A stretch of DNA of 47,762 bases from Pseudarthrobacter chlorophenolicus (GTDB lineage Bacteria; Actinomycetota; Actinomycetes; Actinomycetales; Micrococcaceae), in contig NZ_JZTW01000026.1 in the NCBI RefSeq assembly GCF_000962805.1, positions 1 through 47,762 on the forward strand. The letters run 5' to 3'. Made by a program: the position numbers and the translations under genes. This document shows, one piece after another, positions 8,400-15,215 of this stretch (position 1 is the stretch's first letter; each line of letters starts with the position of its first letter). The notes below the pieces were generated by a model, which was not told where the DNA came from, ran no database searches, and saw only the letters and a list, made by a program, of their open reading frames with translations.

Positions 8400-10159
8400 G
8401 CACCTCCAACCCCGGTGGAACCACCAGAGGAAAGGACACGACAGTGCCGGAAACCAAGGCATCCCCCCTGCTCAGTGTCGAGGGCCTGCACGTCGCCTAC
8501 GGCCGCCGGAAAGTGGTCCACGACGTCGGGTTCACGCTTGCCCGCGGCGGAAGCCTGGCCCTGATCGGCGAATCCGGGTCCGGGAAGTCCACCATCGCCA
8601 AGGCCGTGCTGCGGCTGCTGCAGCCCGCCGAAGCGACCGTGGACGGCAGCGTACGGCTGGCCGGGACTGAAGTCCTGTCCCTGGCGGAGCGGCAGTTCCG
8701 CCCCCTGCGCGGCCGGCAGCTCGGGTTCATCCCGCAGGACCCCGGCTCGGCGCTGAATCCGGTGCGCAGCATCGGCGCCCAGGCCCACGAGGCCGCCGCA
8801 CTGGCCGGCGAACGGGACGCCGCCGCCCGCCGCCGGATGATCCTGGAGGTTTTTGACCAGGTGGGCCTGCCCGATCCTGTCCGCGTCTACGATTCCTACC
8901 CCCACCAGCTGTCCGGCGGGATGCTCCAGCGGGTGCTTATCGCCCTGACGGTTCTGCCTCGGCCGTCCCTGATCGTGGCGGACGAACCGACTTCGGCCCT
9001 CGATGTCACAGTGCAGAAGCTCATCCTGGACCTGCTGGGCGATCTGCGGAAAGAGCTGGACATCGGCCTGCTGCTCATCACGCACGACCTCGCCATCGCG
9101 GCCGAACGCGCCGATACCCTGGTGGTGCTCAAAGACGGGGCCGTCCATGAACAGGGCCCCTCGGCGCATGTGTTCGCCGCACCCCGCACGGCCTACGCCC
9201 GTGACCTGCAGGCAGACGTTCCCGCGCTGAATCCGGACCGGTACCGCAGCCAACGCCCCGGCGGGCCCCGGGACGAGCTGCTGGACGGCACGACGGCGGA
9301 CGCCACCACCGCGGAAAGGCCGGCGCAGATCGCGGTCACCAAAGTCACCAAGAGCTTCCGGACGCGCGGCAAGGAGGTGCGCGCCGTCGATGGAGTCTCC
9401 TTCGCCGTCGAACGGGGTAGAACCCACGCCCTGGTGGGCGAATCGGGCTCCGGCAAGACCACAGCTGTCCGGCTGCTGCTCGGACTGGAACAGCCGGACA
9501 GCGGCAGCATCACGGTGGGCGGCCACGCCACTGCCGGCCTTTCCCGGGCCGGCCTGCGCGACGTGCGCCGCCACCTGCAGCTGGTTTACCAGAACCCGTT
9601 CACATCGCTGGACCCCACGTGGCGGGTGGGCAGGATTATCCGGGAGCCGCTGGACCGGTTCGGTGTGGGCAGCACGGCTGACCGCGCGGACCGCGTGCGG
9701 GATGCCCTGCAGTCGGTGGGCCTGCCGGCGGACGTGGTGGACCGCCGCCCCGCCCAGCTCTCCGGAGGCCAGCGGCAGCGCGTGGCCATCGCCCGCGCAC
9801 TGGTGGTCCGTCCTGACGTCGTGGTCCTCGACGAGCCGACGTCGGCCCTGGACGTCAGCGTGCAGGCCGGCATCCTGGAGCTGCTGGCCCGGCTCCAGCG
9901 GGACCTTGGACTGACCTACGTGTTCGTCTCCCATAACCTTGCCCTGGTGCGGCAGGTGGCGGATACCGTCTCAGTGCTGCGCCGCGGCCAGGTGGTGGAG
10001 CACGGCACGGTGGACCAGGTCTTCGACCGGCCGCAGCACCCCTACACCCGGGCGCTCCTGGACGCCATCCCGGGCACCTCCGGATTGGCGCTGCCCGCCG
10101 TGGCGGAGGCTTCCCCGGAACACGACAACATCCAGAAACTAGCAGAGGCAGCATTATGA
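8396..10159 (+). CDS. Fused double ATPase subunit of peptide-type ABC transporter (DppD-DppF fusion)
   Basis: A 587-residue protein with two complete ABC ATPase domains, energising the permeases next door. Domain 1: Walker A GESGSGKST (58-66), Q-loop near QDPGSALNP, signature LSGGMLQRV (172-180), Walker B/D-loop ADEPTSALD (195-203), His switch ITHD (228-231). Domain 2: Walker A GESGSGKTT (348-356), signature LSGGQRQRV (455-463), LDEPTSALD (478-486), SHN switch. A linker of about 40 residues rich in Thr/Ala joins them. I chose ATG 8396, which overlaps the upstream stop; a GTG at 8444 with AAAGGA upstream is a real alternative and would remove 16 non-conserved residues. Both ATP sites look intact. 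Confidence 0.92.
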   Translation: MSTSNPGGTTRGKDTTVPETKASPLLSVEGLHVAYGRRKVVHDVGFTLARGGSLALIGESGSGKSTIAKAVLRLLQPAEATVDGSVRLAGTEVLSLAERQFRPLRGRQLGFIPQDPGSALNPVRSIGAQAHEAAALAGERDAAARRRMILEVFDQVGLPDPVRVYDSYPHQLSGGMLQRVLIALTVLPRPSLIVADEPTSALDVTVQKLILDLLGDLRKELDIGLLLITHDLAIAAERADTLVVLKDGAVHEQGPSAHVFAAPRTAYARDLQADVPALNPDRYRSQRPGGPRDELLDGTTADATTAERPAQIAVTKVTKSFRTRGKEVRAVDGVSFAVERGRTHALVGESGSGKTTAVRLLLGLEQPDSGSITVGGHATAGLSRAGLRDVRRHLQLVYQNPFTSLDPTWRVGRIIREPLDRFGVGSTADRADRVRDALQSVGLPADVVDRRPAQLSGGQRQRVAIARALVVRPDVVVLDEPTSALDVSVQAGILELLARLQRDLGLTYVFVSHNLALVRQVADTVSVLRRGQVVEHGTVDQVFDRPQHPYTRALLDAIPGTSGLALPAVAEASPEHDNIQKLAEAAL

Positions 10160-11367
10160 CTTTGACCCCCACCACAGCCGCCCGCCCGGACTCCCTGCGG
10201 AAGCCCGCCCTGATCGCCGGGTTCACCGCCCCCAAGGGCTTCGGGGATGCCACCCTGCGGGACAAGCGGGAGGACGCCATCGAGTTGCTGGGCGGCGTCC
10301 CGGACCCCGGCGTCCTTCCGGCGGCGGAGCTGGCCGCCGCCACGGCAAGGATCCTCTCGAAGCCCGGGCTGCCGTCCCTGCAGTACTCGCGCACCGAAGG
10401 CATTTCGCCCCTGCGCGAGTGGATCGCAGACCGCGAGGGCGTGCCCGTCGAGCGGATCATCATCACCAACGGCGGATTCCACGGCCTGTCCCTCGGGATC
10501 CAGACCGTCGTGGAGCGCGGCGACCTCGTAGCCGTGGACAACCCGATCTTTCCGCTGTTCCTGCGCGGGCTGCAGCTCTCCGGAGCCCGGACCCTGCCCG
10601 TGACAGTGGGTGCCCACGGCATCGACGTGGACGAGCTGGAAGACAAACTGCGCCGGGGCGCCCGGCCCTCAGCCCTGTACACGGTGCCGGACTTCCACAA
10701 CCCTTCCCAGGGCACACTCCCCGCTAAGGAGCGCACCAGGCTGGCCGGGCTCGCGGAGCACTACGGATTCGTGGTCCTGGCCGACAACCCCTACCGCGAG
10801 CTCTGGTATTCAGGCGGGCCGGTGAGCGTGGATGCCTTCAACCACTCGGACCACGTCATCCACATCAACACCTTCACCAAGACCCTGGGACCGGGCCTGC
10901 GGCTGGGCTGGCTGGTGGCACCGGAGCGCCTGCTGCCGGACCTCGTGGCACTGCGGAGCCGCCAGGATTCACACAGTTCCACCCTGGTGCAGGCGGTGGT
11001 GGGCGAAGCCCTGACGGCGGACCCGGGCCTCTTCGATGCGACGCTGGGCCGGGCACGCGGGCTGTACCGCACCCGGGCCGAAGCACTGATTGCGGCACTG
11101 GAGAGGGAGGCTCCCGGAGCGTTCAGCAGCGTGCTCCCCGGCGGCGGGCTCTTCCTGTGGCCGCGGCTGCGCGACGCCGGCATCGATCCGGACCTCCTGG
11201 CGGCAGCGGCCAGCGCCGAAGGCGTGGAGTACCAGCGGGGTTCGTTCTTCGCCTCAGGGCCGGGCACCGGCTCCGACCGCCACCTGCGTTTTGCGTTCGG
11301 CGACGTGTCCGTTCCCCGGCTCGAGGAGGCCGCAGCCCGGCTGGGACGGGCGCTGAAGAGCCTCTGA
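10156..11367 (+). CDS. PLP-dependent aminotransferase, class I/II (MocR/AspC-like fold type I)
   Basis: A 403-residue fold-type-I aminotransferase. The PLP-binding lysine is Lys242 in TFTKTLGPGLRLGW. Upstream are the conserved TNGGFHG turn (about residues 109-115), the PDFHNPSQGT segment matching the usual P-x-x-N-P motif, and LADNPYREL with the conserved Asp/Tyr pair. It resembles the 2-aminoadipate/valine-pyruvate-type group of class I/II enzymes; substrate not predictable. Its ATG overlaps the ATPase stop (ATGA), making it the last gene of the operon starting at 3482. Linkage to a hydroxyacid oxidase and importer suggests it processes the imported compound or its oxo-acid product (inference). 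Confidence 0.9.
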   Translation: MTLTPTTAARPDSLRKPALIAGFTAPKGFGDATLRDKREDAIELLGGVPDPGVLPAAELAAATARILSKPGLPSLQYSRTEGISPLREWIADREGVPVERIIITNGGFHGLSLGIQTVVERGDLVAVDNPIFPLFLRGLQLSGARTLPVTVGAHGIDVDELEDKLRRGARPSALYTVPDFHNPSQGTLPAKERTRLAGLAEHYGFVVLADNPYRELWYSGGPVSVDAFNHSDHVIHINTFTKTLGPGLRLGWLVAPERLLPDLVALRSRQDSHSSTLVQAVVGEALTADPGLFDATLGRARGLYRTRAEALIAALEREAPGAFSSVLPGGGLFLWPRLRDAGIDPDLLAAAASAEGVEYQRGSFFASGPGTGSDRHLRFAFGDVSVPRLEEAAARLGRALKSL

Positions 11368-11397
11368 ACACGTAACAACACGGGCCTGCGACGCGGG

Positions 11398-12345
11398 TCA
11401 GTCCGGCTGCCCCCGCAGGTCCAGGGCTTCCAGGAGCCGGCGGACCGATCCGCCCAGGTTCCAGTCGGTGGCGATACGTTCCAGTTCCTCGCGCCGTTCC
11501 CCGGCCACCGGTTCCAGCATGGCGCCGGCTTCCTCCACGGCGGGCAGCTGCAGGTCCCGCACCAGGCGGACGACGGCGGGGGCTGCTTCGAGGTACGCGG
11601 CCGCGGCGGACAGCCGCGCCTTCACCGGTCCGGACACGCCGCCGTCGGGACTTTCCGCCGCCGCCAGGAGGGCATCCAGGGTGCCGTACTTGAGCAGCAG
11701 CGACGCCGCCGTCTTCTCGCCGATGCCTGCAACGCCCGGCAGGCCGTCGGACGCATCACCGCGCAGGGTGGCGTAATCGGCGTACTGCTGCGGCAGGACC
11801 TTGTACTTGGCCACGATGGTTTCCTCCGTGCAGACCTCCAGGTTCCGCATGCCGCGCGCCGTGTAGATCACCCGGACCTGCCGATCGTCGTCGCACACCT
11901 GGAAAAGGTCCCGGTCCCCGGTGACAACGTCCACGGGCATGGACGCGTGGGTGGCGTAGGTGCCGATGACGTCGTCGGCCTCATGCTCTGCTGCGCCCAC
12001 GATGGCGATGCCGGCGAGCTCCAGGGCCTCCCGGATCATCGGCAGCTGCGCCTCCAGCGCATCGGGCACCACTTCAACGTCGGTGCCGCCGGGGTTGGCC
12101 TCAGCCACCCGGTGCGCCTTATAGGTGGGGACCAGGTCCACGCGCCACTGCGGGCGCCAGTCATCGTCCCAGCAGGCCACCAGGTGGGTGGCGTGGTAAT
12201 CGGAGGTGAGCCGGGCAATCATGTCCAGCAGGCCCCGGACGGCGTTGACCGGCGTTCCGTCTGCACGCCGGATGGTGTCGGGAAGGCCGTAGAAGGCACG
12301 GAAGTACAGTGAGGCAGTGTCGAGCAGCATCAGGCGCTGGGGCAT
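11398..12345 (-). CDS. 5'-3' exonuclease (PolA N-terminal/FEN-like family)
   Basis: A 315-residue stand-alone homologue of the 5'-nuclease domain of DNA polymerase I, expected to remove flaps or RNA primers. Metal-ligand acidic residues are visible in LLDTASLYFRAFYGL, EHEADDVIGT and TGDRDLFQVC. The helix-hairpin-helix/H3TH DNA-binding region is GDASDGLPGVAGIGEKTA (about residues 196-213). I start at ATG 12345 (MPQRLMLLD), which has AGGA at good spacing; an in-frame ATG at 12360 would add five residues but has a poor Shine-Dalgarno. It converges with the aminotransferase, 30 bp apart. No polymerase domain is present, as in many actinobacterial paralogues. Confidence 0.9.
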   Translation of the reverse strand: MPQRLMLLDTASLYFRAFYGLPDTIRRADGTPVNAVRGLLDMIARLTSDYHATHLVACWDDDWRPQWRVDLVPTYKAHRVAEANPGGTDVEVVPDALEAQLPMIREALELAGIAIVGAAEHEADDVIGTYATHASMPVDVVTGDRDLFQVCDDDRQVRVIYTARGMRNLEVCTEETIVAKYKVLPQQYADYATLRGDASDGLPGVAGIGEKTAASLLLKYGTLDALLAAAESPDGGVSGPVKARLSAAAAYLEAAPAVVRLVRDLQLPAVEEAGAMLEPVAGERREELERIATDWNLGGSVRRLLEALDLRGQPD

Positions 12346-12409
12346 ACCTGATCCTGCCATGGAACCGCCCGGGATGGTGGCAGCGGCGGGAGGCGGCCGC
12401 TGCCCGCGC

Positions 12410-14314
12410 CTAGAAGGACGGAGCCGTGAAGCCCAGCCCCAGCAATCCCCGGCCGGCCTGTTCCAGGATGGGATCGAGGCCCAGGGTGGGATGGTTCAGC
12501 AGCACGCCGACGTCGCGCTGGATGCGCTGCAGAGGATGGCTGAGCCGGTGGGCGCTGCCGCCCGAGCCGGCGAGGACCACCCGGACGGCTTCCTGCGCTG
12601 CCTCGGCGCTCAGGGCGAGTGAGAGCCGGAACGCCGCCCTTTCCCCTTCCGGCAGGCCTGACACCGGGAGGCCACCGGACTCCGGCTGGACCGTAGCCGC
12701 CACGACGGAGAGCCCCGCTTCCCAGTGCAGTTGCGCCGAGGCCACCAGTCCGGCGGCCCGGGCGTAGCGTGCCTGCGCCAGCGGGGACTCGGCCTGGCGG
12801 AATTCGACGCCGTTCTTCACCTTCGGCGCGAGCAGTTGCCCACGGAACAGTTCCACCGCATATTCGGCGGAGCCCAGTGCCGCTGCCGGGGCCACCAGGT
12901 TCAGCAGTGTGGCCATCGGGGTGCGGATCAGGGGATCTGAATGGATCAGGCTGCCGGGGTTGTCCGCCGAGCTGAGGAGCGCCCAGTCCATGACCCGGTA
13001 TTCCGGGACGAACAGATCCGTGGCGCGCAGATCGTTGCTGCCCGTGCCCCGGAGCCCGTCCGTGTGCCAGGCATCAACCAGTTCCAGGTCCGCGAGGGGA
13101 ACCAGCGCCTGCAGCCTCTGGCCGTCCTGCTGGACAGCCAGCAGCGCCCACTCTGAATGCATGATGCCGGAGGCGAAACTCCAGTGGCCCAAGACCGCGT
13201 AGCCGCCGGGTACCTTTCGGGCAGTACCCACCGGCGCGGCGGTGGCGGCCGCAAGCGGCATCCTGCCGCCCGCAAAGACCTCATCCTGCACCCGCTGCGG
13301 CCAGCGCGCCAGCATCCAGACATGCTCGGCCAGATGGCCCGCAGTCCAGGCCGTGGAGGCGCATCCCCGGGCCAGGTGTCGGACCGCCTCGCCGTACGTC
13401 TCCGCGCCCAGTCCATAACCGCCCACCGCAGCAGGCGCCAGGATCCGGAAAACCCCCGCGGCGTTGAGACTGGCAACGGTGGCATCCGGCAGGCGGCGCA
13501 ACCCTTCGGTTTCTTCGGCCGCCGCCCGCAGGGCGGGAACCAGCGCCGCCACACGGGTGAGCATTTCTTCGTGGCCGGGCACCTCCCCGGCATCCTTCGC
13601 CGTGTTGCGTACGACGGCGGCAGGTCCGGCACCTGCGCCAGGGCCCGGCGCCACGCGCGGGTCAAGGTCCAGGGTATGGGCGGTACGGTCACGTTTGGCG
13701 GCCAGGTAGCGGCTGTTCGCGGCGGACAGGTGGACACCTGTGGGAACCTTCTCGCCGACGCCAATGCCAAGAGCGATCAGCTGCCCGGCTTTGTCCGGGT
13801 TGTTGCTCAGGAGCCGGATGCTGGTGGCGCCCAAGGCTTCCAGCATCTGGGCCGCGGCGGAGTAGTCCCGCTCGTCTTCGCCGTGGCCCAGTGCGAGGTT
13901 GGCATCGTAGGTGTCCAGGCCCTGGTCCTGCAGTTCGTAGGCGTCGAGCTTCGCGTACAGGCCGATGCCGCGGCCCTCCTGCCGGAGATAGAGGAGGAAT
14001 CCGCCGGCATCCGTGATGGATTCGGCAGCTTCCCGCAGCTGCGGGCCGCAGTCGCAGCGCTCGCTGCCGAACACATCGCCGGTCATGCATTCGCTGTGGA
14101 GGCGGACCATCGGTTCCCCGCCCAGGAGGGCCTGCTCCCACGGCCCAAGAGCAAGCAACAGGTGCTCCTTCCCGTCTGCCAGACCGTGGAAGGTGAGGAT
14201 CTCCGCCGTCGTGGAATAGCCGTCCGGGAAACGAAGCGGGACGGTGACACGGCTGCGCACCGTGGCCGCGGGGAGGGCGGCGTGCGGCAGCGGGGCGTGG
14301 GCAACAGCGGTCAT
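12410..14314 (-). CDS. GTP cyclohydrolase II fused to HsaA-like flavin-dependent monooxygenase
   Basis: A 634-residue two-domain protein. Residues about 20-215 are a complete GTP cyclohydrolase II (RibA): zinc cysteines Cys76, Cys87 and Cys89 (HSEC, RCDCG), catalytic Tyr126 in AYELQDQG, and the DERD motif (147-150) matching E. coli Asp126/Arg128. It should convert GTP to the 2,5-diaminopyrimidinone ribosyl phosphate that begins riboflavin synthesis. After a Gly/Pro/Ala linker (221-245), residues 248-634 form an acyl-CoA-dehydrogenase-fold oxygenase of the HsaA/DszC group, with GLRRLPDATV (271-280), ARGCASTAWTAGH (315-327) and GLRGTGSN (420-427). That group takes reduced FMN from a separate reductase. 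I start at ATG 14314 (MTAVAHAPL; GAGGA upstream) rather than TTG 14344. The gene has its own operator-like repeat and lies downstream of a RibD_C gene on the same strand. Substrate of the oxygenase half is unknown. Confidence 0.88.
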   Translation of the reverse strand: MTAVAHAPLPHAALPAATVRSRVTVPLRFPDGYSTTAEILTFHGLADGKEHLLLALGPWEQALLGGEPMVRLHSECMTGDVFGSERCDCGPQLREAAESITDAGGFLLYLRQEGRGIGLYAKLDAYELQDQGLDTYDANLALGHGEDERDYSAAAQMLEALGATSIRLLSNNPDKAGQLIALGIGVGEKVPTGVHLSAANSRYLAAKRDRTAHTLDLDPRVAPGPGAGAGPAAVVRNTAKDAGEVPGHEEMLTRVAALVPALRAAAEETEGLRRLPDATVASLNAAGVFRILAPAAVGGYGLGAETYGEAVRHLARGCASTAWTAGHLAEHVWMLARWPQRVQDEVFAGGRMPLAAATAAPVGTARKVPGGYAVLGHWSFASGIMHSEWALLAVQQDGQRLQALVPLADLELVDAWHTDGLRGTGSNDLRATDLFVPEYRVMDWALLSSADNPGSLIHSDPLIRTPMATLLNLVAPAAALGSAEYAVELFRGQLLAPKVKNGVEFRQAESPLAQARYARAAGLVASAQLHWEAGLSVVAATVQPESGGLPVSGLPEGERAAFRLSLALSAEAAQEAVRVVLAGSGGSAHRLSHPLQRIQRDVGVLLNHPTLGLDPILEQAGRGLLGLGFTAPSF

Positions 14315-14346
14315 GGGGAGTCCTCGGCTATCGGAAACGATCAATA

Positions 14347-14393
14347 CTTGAAGCTTTAACTAAATCCTACGCCTGGTTAGTTCAATGTTCAAG
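14347..14393. promoter_or_regulatory. 17-bp inverted repeat, MarR-like operator of the fusion gene
   Basis: CTTGAAGCTTTAACTAA (14347-14363) and TTAGTTCAATGTTCAAG (14377-14393) match as inverted repeats at 14 of 17 positions across a 13-bp spacer. The first arm contains the near-palindrome TTGAAGCTTTAA, a shape typical of MarR-family sites. The element lies 33 bp upstream of the fusion gene's start and is AT-rich within GC-rich surroundings. Confidence 0.6.
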
Positions 14394-14435
14394 CATTTGC
14401 GTCTTCCGGTGACACTTCCACCGAGAATGTTCCGA

Positions 14436-15065
14436 TCACCTGCTGCCGGGCGGGGCCGTAAGCACCGTGGGGACGTACTCCAGCAACTGCAGCCTGCCGT
14501 CAAAGGTCCTGCTTTGCACCATTTCCAGCATGACGTCCGGATAACCGTCGTAGATCCGTTCCCTGCCGGTGGCGCCGGTGATCACCGGAAAGACAACCAG
14601 CCGGAATCGGTCCACCAGGCCGGCGGCCAGCAAGGACCTGGTCAGCTTCAGGCTGCCGAGGGTGCTCAGCGGCCCTGTTCCGGTCCGCTTCAACTCCCGG
14701 ACCGCCGCCACAGCGTCCCCGGTGACCAGGGTGGAGTTCGGCCAGTCCAGGGGCGCCTGCAGCGTGGACGAGAACACCATCTTTGGGACGGCTGCCAGGC
14801 CCGTGAGGCTCGCGCCCTCCTCCGCGGAGAACCCGGCGCGGTCGGCCGCTGCCTGGGCAGACATGCCGTACATCAGCCGGTACGTGTTGGCGCCCAGCAG
14901 GAACGTGTAGTTCTTTGTTGCCTCTTCGTCCAGCCAGGCCAGGTACTCCGGCCCCTCCAGTCCCCACCAGCCGGGCCATCCCTCAGCGGAGGCATACCCG
15001 TCCAGCGAGATGATCAGGTCCACCATCAGGGTTGATGGTGACGTTTCGGCAGGTGTGGCGCCCAT
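14436..15065 (-). CDS. RibD C-terminal/dihydrofolate reductase-fold protein
   Basis: A 209-residue stand-alone member of the RibD_C (riboflavin-specific deaminase C-terminal, DHFR-like) family. The N-terminus MVDLIISLDGYASAEG carries the family's ISLDG turn (about residues 19-23); the middle has FLLGANTYRLM; the late LSTLGSLKLTRSLLAAGLVD segment (about 133-152) is the NADPH-binding G-x-x-x-L-T region, followed by VVFPVITGATGRER. Many actinobacteria carry stray members of unknown substrate, so the family alone does not prove a pyrimidine reductase. Here it lies 121 bp upstream of a GTP cyclohydrolase II fusion on the same strand, which makes a riboflavin-type pyrimidine a reasonable candidate substrate. 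AGGAG precedes the ATG at 15065. Confidence 0.85.
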   Translation of the reverse strand: MGATPAETSPSTLMVDLIISLDGYASAEGWPGWWGLEGPEYLAWLDEEATKNYTFLLGANTYRLMYGMSAQAAADRAGFSAEEGASLTGLAAVPKMVFSSTLQAPLDWPNSTLVTGDAVAAVRELKRTGTGPLSTLGSLKLTRSLLAAGLVDRFRLVVFPVITGATGRERIYDGYPDVMLEMVQSRTFDGRLQLLEYVPTVLTAPPGSR

Positions 15066-15215
15066 GGCCGGCTCCTAGGACTGATCGGCGTGGATGTGGC
15101 CGCCATGGTATGCCCGGACGGGAACAGGTTCAAGGGTCCACCCCTTTTGCCTGCCCTGCGCGAGGCGTAGCGTCTATGTGGCCGGGAGACCGTCGTCGCC
15201 GTCAAAGGAGCGGAC

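Noticed and set aside
8321..9934. 537-codon open frame on the minus strand
   Set aside because: Antisense to the double ATPase whose motifs are all intact; no recognisable protein signature.
12410..15065. Complete toxoflavin-type gene cluster
   Set aside because: Only cyclohydrolase and RibD_C-type genes are present; no methyltransferase or other tox-like genes are seen in the window.
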